IMG/VR virus record: IMGVR_UViG_3300021960_000048 | Location: 18,792-82,791 of that record | Origin: a virus | Direction: 5' to 3' (one strand) | Length of the DNA stretch: 64,000 nucleotides | Shown: piece after piece, positions 18,301 to 27,182 of the stretch | How the letters are laid out: each line of letters opens with the position of its first letter | Numbering within the stretch: the first letter of the stretch is position 1 | Notes under the pieces: model-generated | Seen by the model: only the letters and a program-made list of their open reading frames with translations | Told to the model about the DNA's origin: nothing | Databases searched by the model: none | Position numbers and translations under genes: made by a program

Positions 18301-20910
18301 ATCTGTCCAAGTTGCAGAATGGTCGGCACTACGTAACAACGTAGGACTCATAGATAATCTAGTTCCAAGTCGTTCATGACCCGGCCAAGGACGGTTTCTA
18401 CCATACGTCCAAGTTCCACTTGTAGTAAGAGCAGTTCCCACTGGCTTAATGTAATCCCACGCTCGGCGACCAGTGTTAGTATCAGTATAAGACCAGAATG
18501 GTGTGCTTACACCTCGGAACAACCACTTGTCATGTCCATACTCTCCATTCATTCTTGGAAAGCCACTATCGGCTCTCAATCTATCAGTATAGTCGCCACT
18601 TACAGTAATGTATCTATCCGACAAATCATACCCCAATGGAGACGGAATACGTAAACCACCATCACCTTCATTGTATCTATTCGGAGCAGACAATATCTTA
18701 CCTTCAACATCTTTAGTAACTATACCAATCGAACGTAATACAACTTTTCCATCTCTATGTTTTCCATCAACCGAAGGTAAACTTCTCTCACCGATTGTTG
18801 GTCGACCGGGGTAAGTTGCATCTACGGAACTCCTTGCCGGAACATTGCTGTCCATTTGTGAAACACCAACTTGGAAACCAGTTCCGATTTTTGAATGTGA
18901 AGGACTTCCTTCGGCGTTGGCATTTCTTTTCTCAATTCCAAAGATGTTCCCTGCTGTTGCATCATCATCTGCATCGGGAGTGTGAAAGTATTTCTGTTCT
19001 GAACCACCAACCATACCTCTTCTTAGGTAAGCATCACCTCTATTGAATAATATAATTTCATTCAAAGCCGTTCCTGTTTCAAACAATGCAGTCTTGAATG
19101 TAAAGGCAACGAAAGAACGGGTTGTACCACCATAACCATTTGCTACTGTTTGACCGGACTTATCATACATACCTGCCGGAGCATCGGCGGCTTGCCATGC
19201 CGCGTCTGAATTACCCGTCTCTATTGTAGCATCAGCGTTAGTTATCCACCATCCATTATAGGAACGCCCTACATCAGTAGAGTCGATTGAATCATCATAA
19301 GTTGTACCATCTTGGTTGCCTCTCAACCCCCATCTATCCGGCCATAGTTTATTCTCTGCGCTTGGGAATGTTGCATCGTTAGTAGTTCCGAGATTGCCTG
19401 TTAAGCCTTCTAAATAGATAGGTGTCCCCGCAGGTAGAAGAGTCTGTTCAGTGGTGTCCATGTGGTCGCAAAAGACGGTGATTGTTGACCCCGATTTCTT
19501 TATTCCTAATATCGCCATTCTATGAGGCGGTGGAGCAATAACAGTGTTCAATACACCATTTGTATTTGCATTAGTCGTATGCCTAGAAGTCATCTGTTCG
19601 TTAGTCCAGTTGTTGCTTTGAGCGGAAGGGGTAATTGGTCCTTGAGTGAAGTCAAAGAATGGAAATATTTGAGCCGAGCAGTCATCGGTTTCAAGATAAC
19701 CACCCGAAAAATAACTACCATCATCTTCACTGCCATAACCTTGTAGACCATCCCATACTGAATACAGTGTGCTTGTTACTGTTCCACCAATGTGTCTTGT
19801 TTGGTCGTAACTGTATGGAACAATAGCACCATCATTCAATGAGTAAACACCATCTTTTAGGAAGCAAGCCAAAGCCATCTTCATCCTATATTTTGGTGAA
19901 GGCACTGCTGATGAATCAAACGATTGGAAATAATTACTGTTCGGTAAGTTAGCATGAAGGTTCGCATGAAGGAGACCCGTTAAGTGGTCTCCAGATTTTC
20001 CGAATACTTTGTATTTGATAGTTGAAGAATCAAGCCCAGTTGGGTCAGAGTCATATCTAGTAATTCCATTAGAGAAATATGATGCAGATGTTCCCCCATT
20101 TCTTATACCACTTGATACTTTTGTTGAAGCACCGGATATATCTTTGTGAAACTGATTAACGTCAAGCAACATTGGGTGGAAAACAGTTGCTCTGTAAGGA
20201 GAAGTTGCAGGTATGTCATCATGGCCGAATGTAGACTCACTGTTGGTATCTACCATCCACACAATACGAGGGTCAGCCCCATGTGCGGGGTTCGCAGTTG
20301 TCAACAATACATCTGCCGCTTCTCCAGTTGGTCTACCTGTAACGCCATGTGGTAAGAATGAAGGCTTACTAGCATTAAGTTGACCGACATGACGATAGTC
20401 GTCAATAAACTCAGCAAGTTCTTGAACCGTCATAAAAACTGGGTACGGACCATTATCTCGAACATGTTCTGAAAATCCTACATTGTTCTCACCCTGCATT
20501 GGACTTGTTCTCTTCTCAGCAGTATAGTCAGTGTCATAGAGACCGAATGAATCAGTAGGCGCAGATGTTGGAGCAATAAGAAAGACTGATGTCTTAGTAG
20601 CATCAGCATGAGTAAGCGTACAGATTGGCTTGAAGCCACCAGAGCCAGAGATAGTTAGAGTTGGTTCAGTGGTTACATCTGTTCCATCATCATTGATTGC
20701 TTCGACTCGAATACCGGGTGTATTGGCAACGTCATCTACGAGGCCGCTTAGAGACGCGGTTGTAGGTCCGAACTTTGAGTGAAATATTTGAGGGTCAACG
20801 GTCAAACCACCGTTGGCTTTTACGAAAGCGGGCCACATTGGTTGTAGTTCAGCAAGACCGTTCTTAATACGAGAGAAGGGCTTGTCAATATTTTGTGTTG
20901 AACGTGCCAT
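15307..20910 (-). CDS. Giant tail protein with PKD-like domains
   Basis: 1867 aa. Roughly residues 1570-1745 hold two immunoglobulin-like PKD-type domains (motifs VEYGDGTDSGW, and FTFGDGSS followed by DHTYAEAGEF). The last 120 residues (FEMQGVFLKETEN and later GRMTSFNYQRQGG) resemble a distal-tail or baseplate attachment domain. The long N-terminal part is Ser/Thr/Asp-rich and unrecognised. Its ATG shares one base with the tape-measure stop (TGATG), so translation is coupled. It probably forms the tail tip or a side fibre; PKD domains often bind surface glycans or proteins. Confidence 0.75.
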   Translation of the reverse strand: MARSTQNIDKPFSRIKNGLAELQPMWPAFVKANGGLTVDPQIFHSKFGPTTASLSGLVDDVANTPGIRVEAINDDGTDVTTEPTLTISGSGGFKPICTLTHADATKTSVFLIAPTSAPTDSFGLYDTDYTAEKRTSPMQGENNVGFSEHVRDNGPYPVFMTVQELAEFIDDYRHVGQLNASKPSFLPHGVTGRPTGEAADVLLTTANPAHGADPRIVWMVDTNSESTFGHDDIPATSPYRATVFHPMLLDVNQFHKDISGASTKVSSGIRNGGTSASYFSNGITRYDSDPTGLDSSTIKYKVFGKSGDHLTGLLHANLHANLPNSNYFQSFDSSAVPSPKYRMKMALACFLKDGVYSLNDGAIVPYSYDQTRHIGGTVTSTLYSVWDGLQGYGSEDDGSYFSGGYLETDDCSAQIFPFFDFTQGPITPSAQSNNWTNEQMTSRHTTNANTNGVLNTVIAPPPHRMAILGIKKSGSTITVFCDHMDTTEQTLLPAGTPIYLEGLTGNLGTTNDATFPSAENKLWPDRWGLRGNQDGTTYDDSIDSTDVGRSYNGWWITNADATIETGNSDAAWQAADAPAGMYDKSGQTVANGYGGTTRSFVAFTFKTALFETGTALNEIILFNRGDAYLRRGMVGGSEQKYFHTPDADDDATAGNIFGIEKRNANAEGSPSHSKIGTGFQVGVSQMDSNVPARSSVDATYPGRPTIGERSLPSVDGKHRDGKVVLRSIGIVTKDVEGKILSAPNRYNEGDGGLRIPSPLGYDLSDRYITVSGDYTDRLRADSGFPRMNGEYGHDKWLFRGVSTPFWSYTDTNTGRRAWDYIKPVGTALTTSGTWTYGRNRPWPGHERLGTRLSMSPTLLRSADHSATWTDSVSGDVVPARSATTKYGLSEMAASPIFLDAEITAFFPARPNRMIMVEFDSNEEHPVFGRHSMVMDTPAQNYGMGLSPVWDGNTSGISQLGATKSVSGTALTVPTDSAKRFYTRLTAAQHNGENANGWRGGYFDSDDVDVTGGTVKTVPGLHNMKRLFWNHTPNATGNKSASVGGFDILNKDARVKADNAFPTASIYNRCGVWMTGGLPHLTTSGTWTGFVDVDGDNTFNLPGTGGFGRLSNGFGTSNYFTFSEGTNTLRTVFNSKGMTFLWNGEVVGTDPSCRTPVWAMSIKSCDIATFPMRTPIAHPSSTTDHWANHWAEGDPAVMNTGTRDYNRDDRVAFTEHQGGRYTLYLDEMEYSSSGTILDLVASASFDTDSTLNAAMIARLTDLTATEAHFVAFDSTDLSATPIAIGRQVVTYTASPANITINTGTATYIYGSSGVFINGASYYVLVTLQGEPITPDSMPITSLNGFTQSSYAIPEYPARTLLHVPTDPTEFLDSNGEITRLTNPTLQKSNQDLQIDSMTLRQLPTGGMLPFTVDSIKQQPSTTVARYTKLNIYATNINKTKGMDIRVTLLEPPTVVTIDQEASTTIDGFIDRQLDYTGGIGTLDLTGLPSSVVASGFVVRFNFYIPSVSETLLHPIDWSAIPCITSWDVEYDEKPTVDVAVVSNSYDGSTATSVGSSDTSFTTKVGHVITFRVTGVTTDANRLISEFKVEYGDGTDSGWVKVNTPATSITQDISYVYTTTSGTREVKAYVKDDVGNESLVSDPTITYTIVNAEPIAILRAIPTMVRAGQAIRLDASSSYTINSTATLSTYAFTFGDGSSAVSGATSYNDHTYAEAGEFLATLVVTDSNGTSSATAKVVVKVLPATLIIPLTLNTKPSSFSRRRVATFTQTPVLDAVYPEVTDRGQRVDEFEMQGVFLKETENTDIEFMEELLQSGALVEFEYEAVNYSGQATNKTFVGRMTSFNYQRQGGNVGQTPYTAVFVREAGLGA

Positions 20911-23552
20911 CAGATAACCCCCTGCGCCCCTCTTCTCATTGAACGGTTGATGATTTTTGGCAGTTCACGTTCAATCATAGCCTGTATCTCATGTTTGTTC
21001 AACCCATCACCGTTAATCACAATATCGCCAAATGATATGTTAGCACCCATACCACCGCTTGCACTAGCGATACCTGCCCCTATTTGTTTGAGTTTGTCAT
21101 TTGTCAAAGGTATAACTGCTTCTCGGTCTCCACCTTCACCTATCATACCTACTGTTGGTTTACTAACAATACCACCTTTAGCGAACAAAGGCATTGGGGT
21201 AGGTTCTATTCCTCTAGCCAATAACGCCGCATTGATTTCTTCTTGGGTCATTCCGGCTGTTCCGCCCGTACCTCTGTTACCCAAAGCATTTCCTAATGTA
21301 CTTCTGTTTGACATATTAACAGATTTGGCTATTTCATCTGCACTACGTGGGTCGAGTAATGAGTCTTTTACTCTGCCGAAGAACTTTGTGAAACGATTAT
21401 TCTTCAAGACGTTGCCAAGTTGTTGGACTGCGCTTTTCAAAGCATTAACTTTGTTCGTTATGAAGTTGATTGGACGCTTTAAGAAATTAAGACTCTTCAA
21501 GAAACTACCTGCACCACCAGCCGCGCCTCGGAACATACGTCCTAAACCGGGCAACCTTTTGCCAATCTTCTCAAATATTTTTGCGAGACCCTTCCCGAAC
21601 CCTACGAAGTCGGCTAAAGTGTGGAAGAACTTAGACGCTGTTTCATTAGTCCCTTCAAAGAAAACACCGAGAGTCCTCAAGGCATATCCAACCCCACTGA
21701 ATAGAACTATTGCTTCCATTACAAAAGAGAAAAGTGTAGTAAATATGTTCAGTAATCCCCTCAATGAACCGTCGAATGTAAGCACCGCATCAACCACGTC
21801 CATGAACATATCAAACAGTCTTACTAATGGAGTTGCCAAAGCCGTTAATATTCGACCAAGTAATGCTAGTGCGGGTAGTATTCTTACTACTGCCTTCAAG
21901 ACTTCTATGAACAAAGGTACAGTAGCGACCATTGTGTCGATTGCAGACGGTAGATTTGTTTTCAGAGTATTTGCTAATTCTATTATCTGCGGTGTCAATT
22001 TTTCAACGACTCCACCCGGTTCGTTCAGAGTCTTACCAAAGTCGCTAAGGACACCCGTAGTTTTCTGTCCTTGATAATCTACATCGAATAAGGCTCTAAC
22101 GAAATGAACACCGAGAGTAATCGACGCTTCTTCAACCTGTGATTTGAAAACACGCAATGCTTCAAAAGATGATTGTTGTAGTGTGGTTGAGAATTGTTCT
22201 GTTGTACCTGCCGCATTTTTGTTTGCTGCTACAAGTTCATCGAACGCATCTACTTGAGACATCAATGAAAGGACCGCCGTACCACCACGAACACCGAATA
22301 TCTCCAGTGCTTGAGCCGCAGTAATGTTACCATCACGCATTTGATGAAGTAAGTCCGTTAATGAAGTCAGACCCATAGTCTGCATCTCAACTGTCTTGAT
22401 TAAGTCATCAGACCTTTTCTTCAATGACGATTGTCTTTCTTCGGCTGTTTTCATAGCAGCAGATGTCTCCATCAACTGTATTGTTCTCTTTTGAGATGTT
22501 ATACTAAGTTCTTCATTAGCCATTTCCAATCTTCTGATTTGTTCTAACTCAGATTCAGTCAACTCTCTTTGTTGTGAAGCCGCTCTAAATCTAATCTCTG
22601 AGATTGCTAATTGATTCTTTCTTTCAGACATAGCCAAATCATCTAACTCACCTTGTAAGTTATTGACTTCCATAGTTAGTCTTGATGTGATACGTGCTGT
22701 AACGTCCATCTGCGTCATAGTGGCTTTCAGTGTTGCATTTGCAGACTTACCTGCATCAGATAATACGAATACATCTAACCCCAAATCATTGATAACTTTT
22801 CTAGCATCGAAAGTTGGTTTCAATAGTTTATTTATGGACATACGTAAACCTGTACCTGCCACTGTACCACGTAGACCTGCATTACCTAACGCACCGATAG
22901 CCGCCGCTGTTTCTTCAATTCCAATACCTGCTGCTGCTGCAACTGGAGCAACGAACTTCATTGCTTCTCCAAGACCGACCACATCTACGTTTGCACTTGT
23001 GAATGTCTTAACTAGAACGTCAGTTGCTTCGTTCAGTTGACCCATCTCCATACGGAACGCCTTAACTGATGCTACACCGATTGTTGTAGCAGTTTGAATA
23101 TCAGTTCCACCTGCGATAGCGAACTTCACTAACTTGTCAATAACTTCATCATCAACCATCTCATTAAATGAAACACCTGCGATAGCCAAAACCTCGGCTG
23201 CCTGTGCTGCTTGAGACGCAGTAAATCTTGTTGACTTACCTATGTCTCTGATTGTATTCTCAAGTGTCATGGCTTCTTCGCCTGTCGATTGCATAACCGC
23301 TTGTGTACGGACTAGCGTATCGTTAAACTCAATGAATAGTTCACTGGATTGTTTGAGAAACCCTGCTGTCAGAGATGCACCGACGGCACTGGCTGAAAGA
23401 GTGATTGCTTTGAAATTAGCATTCATCACCGTACCCAAACGAGATACTTTTCCACCTGCTGCTAGTAGAGACCTACCTACAGCAGACATGTTCTTACGAA
23501 ACGACGTAGTATCAGCCGTAACCCTTGTCATAATGGTAGTTACTTCTGTCAT
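20910..23552 (-). CDS. Tail tape measure protein
   Basis: 880 aa. The N-terminal 270 residues match the TP901-type tape-measure pattern (RVTADTTSFRKNMSAVG; FTASQAAQAAEVLAIAG; AAAAGIGIEETAAAIGALG). A coiled-coil Glu/Arg/Gln-rich stretch follows near residues 280-370, then hydrophobic segments (PALALLGRILTALATPLVRL). The C-terminus has the MIGEGGDREAVIPL element seen in many tape measures. It fixes tail length and is ejected with the DNA. At about 1.5 Angstrom per residue it predicts a tail near 130 nm (inference). It follows the frameshifted tail-chaperone pair with a TAATG overlap. Confidence 0.93.
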   Translation of the reverse strand: MTEVTTIMTRVTADTTSFRKNMSAVGRSLLAAGGKVSRLGTVMNANFKAITLSASAVGASLTAGFLKQSSELFIEFNDTLVRTQAVMQSTGEEAMTLENTIRDIGKSTRFTASQAAQAAEVLAIAGVSFNEMVDDEVIDKLVKFAIAGGTDIQTATTIGVASVKAFRMEMGQLNEATDVLVKTFTSANVDVVGLGEAMKFVAPVAAAAGIGIEETAAAIGALGNAGLRGTVAGTGLRMSINKLLKPTFDARKVINDLGLDVFVLSDAGKSANATLKATMTQMDVTARITSRLTMEVNNLQGELDDLAMSERKNQLAISEIRFRAASQQRELTESELEQIRRLEMANEELSITSQKRTIQLMETSAAMKTAEERQSSLKKRSDDLIKTVEMQTMGLTSLTDLLHQMRDGNITAAQALEIFGVRGGTAVLSLMSQVDAFDELVAANKNAAGTTEQFSTTLQQSSFEALRVFKSQVEEASITLGVHFVRALFDVDYQGQKTTGVLSDFGKTLNEPGGVVEKLTPQIIELANTLKTNLPSAIDTMVATVPLFIEVLKAVVRILPALALLGRILTALATPLVRLFDMFMDVVDAVLTFDGSLRGLLNIFTTLFSFVMEAIVLFSGVGYALRTLGVFFEGTNETASKFFHTLADFVGFGKGLAKIFEKIGKRLPGLGRMFRGAAGGAGSFLKSLNFLKRPINFITNKVNALKSAVQQLGNVLKNNRFTKFFGRVKDSLLDPRSADEIAKSVNMSNRSTLGNALGNRGTGGTAGMTQEEINAALLARGIEPTPMPLFAKGGIVSKPTVGMIGEGGDREAVIPLTNDKLKQIGAGIASASGGMGANISFGDIVINGDGLNKHEIQAMIERELPKIINRSMRRGAQGVI

Positions 23553-23764
23553 TATCTACCGACCATCCTTTTCGCTCTTGACGCTTGGCTCGCCCTACGA
23601 TGTGAGTCAGCCGCGTTGCGGTTCTTTACGGAGAAGGCGCTTATAAGGAAATGAGTTTCTCTAGGGTCTAATGATTTCCACTCTGTTAAACTCATGCCGA
23701 GATAGGCTAATAACTCGAAGAGGAATTGACCTTCGTCAGACTCGGCATACTCTTCGATTAATCT
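23552..23764 (-). CDS. -1 frameshift extension of tail assembly chaperone (GT-like)
   Basis: A 70-codon open frame with no start of its own near its beginning, in the -1 frame relative to the upstream chaperone. It begins AGA right after the slippery heptamer and ends with a TAA that overlaps the tape-measure ATG. The product is charged and Ala/Arg-rich at the end (ASQASRAKRMVGR). Joined to the first 104 residues of the upstream gene it gives about 174 aa, like lambda gpGT. It is expected to bind the tape measure and recruit tube subunits. Confidence 0.85.
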   Translation of the reverse strand, partial: RLIEEYAESDEGQFLFELLAYLGMSLTEWKSLDPRETHFLISAFSVKNRNAADSHRRASQASRAKRMVGR

Positions 23765-24075
23765 AAAGGGACGTTAACTGCTTCCATTATTGCTGTTGTT
23801 AGTTGCCCTATTACTGTCAATGGAAGTCTTTGAAAACTATCCCATGTAAGTGTTTTATCACACTTCATCATCATCTCAAAGACCATAAGCATTCCAAGTT
23901 TTTCTGCTCTATCTTCTTCGTTTAATCCCCTCAATTCTGGGTTCGCTTTCAAGCCGTTGTATTCCTTTACAGATAGGGGTAAAACTTTGATTTCATCTAC
24001 TCCTATATTCAAATGGTTTACAACCACAATTACTGGTTCTGAAGCCTGTTCAATTATATTATCTATCCATGTCAT
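23758..24075 (-). CDS. Tail assembly chaperone (gpG-like)
   Basis: 105 aa, acidic and alpha-helical in look (VKEYNGLKANPELRGLN; MLMVFEMMMKCDKTLTW). No strong sequence signature, but its place between tube protein and tape measure, and the frameshift signal two codons before the stop, are the classic G/GT arrangement of long-tailed phages. Both forms together guide tube assembly around the tape measure. Confidence 0.85.
   Translation of the reverse strand: MTWIDNIIEQASEPVIVVVNHLNIGVDEIKVLPLSVKEYNGLKANPELRGLNEEDRAEKLGMLMVFEMMMKCDKTLTWDSFQRLPLTVIGQLTTAIMEAVNVPLD
23764..23770 (-). other. Programmed -1 ribosomal frameshift slippery site
   Basis: Minus strand CCCTTTA, read in frame 0 as C CCT TTA, a perfect X XXY YYZ heptamer. 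The frame-0 stop TAA follows two codons later. Slipping back one base re-pairs on CCC and TTT and opens a 70-codon frame up to the tape-measure start. Confidence 0.85.
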
Positions 24076-24089
24076 GTTTAATCACCGTC

Positions 24090-24527
24090 TCAACTGTCAG
24101 CCGCAGTGTACGCCCAACTTAACGCTTCAAATGAAGCATTGAGTAATAATGGTCCTTCTCCACCTGCTTCAAGACCTTCTGTTGCTAGGTCAGTAAATAC
24201 GCAGTTGCTTAGTGTGAAAACTTTAGTTCCAGATGTTGTTCCTACTGCCTGTGTTCCGGCTGCTGCAAATCTAATCTCGAACTCTTCGTCATTGGTTAAC
24301 ATAGCATGCAACTCACTTGATTTAAGTCCCCATGCTGCGGTTATTGAGCCGCTTGCTGATTTCAGTCCTCTTGTGTTCGCAGTTGCATAAGATGACCCTA
24401 GTTCAACATATTTTCCAGTAGCGGCTGCCAATGTGAAGTCTCCCTGCACATACCCCACCAATGCTCCAGTTGTAGTACCGGAAGTTCTGATTGAACCAGT
24501 TACACCTGTAAATGAATGTAATGCCAT
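24090..24527 (-). CDS. Major tail tube protein
   Basis: 145 aa, Gly/Ala/Thr-rich and beta-rich (GSIRTSGTTTGALVGYVQGDF; the C-terminal half with NASFEALSWAYTAADS). Size, composition and place just before the tail chaperones and tape measure match long-tailed virus tube proteins. A TTAATACCC-type promoter lies about 29 nt upstream, similar to that before the head-tail connector, so late expression is likely. Confidence 0.75.
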   Translation of the reverse strand: MALHSFTGVTGSIRTSGTTTGALVGYVQGDFTLAAATGKYVELGSSYATANTRGLKSASGSITAAWGLKSSELHAMLTNDEEFEIRFAAAGTQAVGTTSGTKVFTLSNCVFTDLATEGLEAGGEGPLLLNASFEALSWAYTAADS

Positions 24528-24562
24528 TGAGTCAAATGCTGTCGAACATGGGTATTAAGTAA
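24528..24562 (-). promoter_or_regulatory. Putative late promoter of tail tube gene
   Basis: Minus-strand ACTTAATACCC centred about 29 nt before the ATG at 24527; the core TTAATACCC recurs before the connector gene at 30601. Confidence 0.5.
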
Positions 24563-24615
24563 AGCGGTTACGTAGGTACTTTGCGTACTTTATATACTGT
24601 CAGGATTTAATGAAC

Positions 24616-25032
24616 TTACTCTTCCATTAAGTCTTGGTAAAACGCTTCGGAGACGAAAGCAATACCGACGTAAAACTCGCCGTTGTCAGTATTTTCACCG
24701 GACTCGAACATTACTGCTCTAAGATTTCTGCTTCTAGCGATTTCAGATGGAGATACTAAGTCTCCCTCGATGGTCGCCATAATGTCGTAGCGTAGTACGT
24801 ATGGGGATAGAAGGTGGAATGATGAAAGGCCAGATGGATTTTCACCGTCGCAGTAAGCGTTTTCTGATTCGGTTCTGCGTGAGATGATTCTCTCTAAACA
24901 AGGAGATGGCCCGTTAAAGTATTGAGCCATAGTGTGATTCAATTCGATGTAACCTATTGAACCCTCTTGGATAATGTCATTCCAGTTGTCGGTGTTACGC
25001 ATGTCGTTTTCGGCTGTTATTGGGTTGCTCAT
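24616..25032 (-). CDS. Hypothetical acidic protein with MSN module start
   Basis: 138 aa, acidic, no domain recognised. It starts MSNPI and has the shared leaderless module upstream (TATATAA about 26 nt before the ATG, CTCCCCTAACAC directly before it). It sits between the glycosyltransferase operon and the tail tube gene. Confidence 0.7.
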   Translation of the reverse strand: MSNPITAENDMRNTDNWNDIIQEGSIGYIELNHTMAQYFNGPSPCLERIISRRTESENAYCDGENPSGLSSFHLLSPYVLRYDIMATIEGDLVSPSEIARSRNLRAVMFESGENTDNGEFYVGIAFVSEAFYQDLMEE

Positions 25033-25062
25033 GTGTTAGGGGAGAGGGTGGGGGTATATAAC
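25033..25062 (-). promoter_or_regulatory. Leaderless promoter module
   Basis: GTTATATACCC about 26 nt before the ATG at 25032, with CTCCCCTAACAC touching the ATG. Confidence 0.7.
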
Positions 25063-25078
25063 ACTTTAGTTATATGCT

Positions 25079-25363
25079 TTAGTAAAATCTCTTATTATCC
25101 CAACGCCGAGATACTTGATTAGCCAAAACCTTACGTGGTTTTATTTTACCATCATAAGGGTCGATGCAATACCAACCTGCGGGTCTATCTTCATCCCGCT
25201 CTTTGATACATAGAGGACACAAGTGTTTGGAATACTTGTTGTGTTTCTCTGCTTCGGGAACTATCTTTTTTAGTCTATCCATAACGTCTTGCCTTGCATC
25301 TTGAAAGCGTATCTGAATATCACAACCAATGCCATGAGTCTTGCATGTATGTTTACACTTCAT
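25079..25363 (-). CDS. Cys-rich Zn-binding protein
   Basis: 94 aa. CKHTC at the N-terminus, CPLC in the middle and further Cys/His (GIGCD, WYC) suggest bound zinc. Only a few bases separate it from the glycosyltransferase, so the two are co-transcribed. Function unknown. Confidence 0.65.
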   Translation of the reverse strand: MKCKHTCKTHGIGCDIQIRFQDARQDVMDRLKKIVPEAEKHNKYSKHLCPLCIKERDEDRPAGWYCIDPYDGKIKPRKVLANQVSRRWDNKRFY

Positions 25364-25367
25364 ATTC

Positions 25368-26660
25368 TCAACCTATCAATGAGTTATTCCCTAATGGATG
25401 TGGTGTCTCAGAAGCCTCTTTTAATATTTTTTCAACTTGAGTTGTTATTTGATTCCAGTCAAACTTTTCTTCTGCAAACTTTCTGGCGTTCTTACCCATA
25501 GTAGTACGGAGTTCCTTATCTAATGATAAGTCTAACATTGCTTGTGCCTGTTTGACAACATCCACTAATCCCATGTTTACTCCCCACTTTGGACCTGTTA
25601 TGAATGTCGAACATGGTACTAAGATTCCTCGTTGATTCTTGCCAATTAATTCTGGACCCGTAGAATTGTCGGGTAAGATACAAGGTAAACCACATGCCAT
25701 TGCTTCGGCTGATGGAATACCAAATCCTTCACCGCCTGTTGCCAACATATGAACGTCGCACATTTGGTACAATGCGGCCATCTGGTCGGCTGATAATCCC
25801 TGTAATGGGTTCTCGGACTGGTCGGAAAAAATGACGTGTTCTCGAAGCCCCATTTGCTCGACAAGTAAAGGTAAATCCCAACCACCCATACCATAAGCAT
25901 CAGTCGGACTACCACAATGAATAATCATACCAACCGAAGATGGATTCGGATGTTTGTCAAGCATGAGTCTGAACGACTCTAACATTCTGGGTTGTTGCTT
26001 ACGGTTTGTGTTCTTACCTACGGAGAGAAATACAAACTCCCAAGGCACATTCATTTGTTGTCTCATCAAAAGTTTGTCAGACATACTTATTGGCTTGAAC
26101 TTCTTCAAGTCAACACCATGATACAATACGTCTCCATAGTTGTCAGTATAACGGTCTAACATCGGGTCTCTCAAACCTTCGGGAGCAGTACCTTCCGAAC
26201 CCAACCAGTCAATGTAAGCCTCGAATTGTTCTCGACCATACTCGGCCATCCAAAGAGGTGTATGTAGCAACTTGAGAATATCTTTCCATTTGTATGAAAG
26301 TGGGTAGCCATCAACAGGCATGTAAGCAACATATGGTACGCCTCTATTATTTGTGGATAATACATTTTTACCAATGAACCAAGGGTCAATCAGAGAAAGC
26401 ACCACATCTGGCTGTAATCGGTCTATTGTAGCCCCTAGAACGGTGTCTCCCGCTTGGTTGACTACTTCACCCCCATATTCCCCTACACCTGCGTGTACGA
26501 GCGTCCATCCTTCCGTATGTTTGAAATCTTCACCGTTGTAATCCCAACCCATAACATATACTTCATGTCCTCTCTTAACTAGCCGCTTGACTATTTCTCT
26601 AGTAACCACACCATATCCTGTAGGTCTTGTTGGTTGTTCTGAACACCATAGTATTCTCAT
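25368..26660 (-). CDS. GT4-family glycosyltransferase
   Basis: About 430 aa starting MRILWCSEQP, the usual first strand of GT-B enzymes; a start at 26699 or 26732 would add a Lys-rich extension (MGKKKSKKPKTKR) and cannot be excluded. The N-terminal Rossmann domain has TGYGVVTREIV, and the C-terminal domain has SVGKNTNRKQ and the E-x7-E donor-site motif (GEGFGIPSAEAMACG). It transfers a sugar from a nucleotide-sugar donor. With the methyltransferase/kinase-like gene near 62 kb it suggests glycosylation of virion proteins or change of the host surface. Confidence 0.88.
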   Translation of the reverse strand: MRILWCSEQPTRPTGYGVVTREIVKRLVKRGHEVYVMGWDYNGEDFKHTEGWTLVHAGVGEYGGEVVNQAGDTVLGATIDRLQPDVVLSLIDPWFIGKNVLSTNNRGVPYVAYMPVDGYPLSYKWKDILKLLHTPLWMAEYGREQFEAYIDWLGSEGTAPEGLRDPMLDRYTDNYGDVLYHGVDLKKFKPISMSDKLLMRQQMNVPWEFVFLSVGKNTNRKQQPRMLESFRLMLDKHPNPSSVGMIIHCGSPTDAYGMGGWDLPLLVEQMGLREHVIFSDQSENPLQGLSADQMAALYQMCDVHMLATGGEGFGIPSAEAMACGLPCILPDNSTGPELIGKNQRGILVPCSTFITGPKWGVNMGLVDVVKQAQAMLDLSLDKELRTTMGKNARKFAEEKFDWNQITTQVEKILKEASETPHPLGNNSLIG

Positions 26661-26759
26661 TCTTTTTGTCTTGGGCTTCTTGGACTTTTTCTTCCCCATA
26701 TATCTCGGATAGTGGTGAGGGTTTTGAACCAAGCGGTCATTTAGATTTGATGAGCGGGC

Positions 26760-27146
26760 TTAGATAACAAATCGTGTCCTAAGCGTTTCCGTAGGACGGC
26801 TGTCTAAAGTGTGTTGAAGAGTTCCAGACCCACCCACTGCACGATAAGTCTCCACGTCCAATAATAATCTATTACCACTGGTTGTCATCTTCGGTGTTAA
26901 GGCATTGCCAGATGTACTCCAACCCACACGAACCACGCCGCTTAACCCCGGCCTCAGAGATAAGACGTTAGTACCACTGATAGCATATAGTAGGGTTGGT
27001 GGCGCTACTCCTGTCCCGTCCATAAAATCTGATAGAGATGCGAGTAGAACGTCGGCAGTCGATGTTTCAGTCCCCCATGTGCCTAGGCCATACCATACTG
27101 GATTCCTAAACATAAGACGGACTGTCTCATACCTGTCCATGTCCAT
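26760..27146 (-). CDS. Hypothetical protein, beta-rich, possibly structural
   Basis: 128 aa, rich in Gly/Ser/Thr/Leu with alternating hydrophobic residues (NVLSLRPGLSGVVRVGW), as in small virion proteins. It lies in the late region between the connector genes and the tail. No family recognised. Confidence 0.55.
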   Translation of the reverse strand: MDMDRYETVRLMFRNPVWYGLGTWGTETSTADVLLASLSDFMDGTGVAPPTLLYAISGTNVLSLRPGLSGVVRVGWSTSGNALTPKMTTSGNRLLLDVETYRAVGGSGTLQHTLDSRPTETLRTRFVI

Positions 27147-27182
27147 ACCCTTGACGGGTCAGACAAGGCTATTGACGCTTAT

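Noticed and set aside
20947-22074. 375-codon plus-strand frame
   Set aside because: Lies fully antisense to the tape measure, with Pro/Ser/Ile bias that follows from the opposite strand; no promoter.
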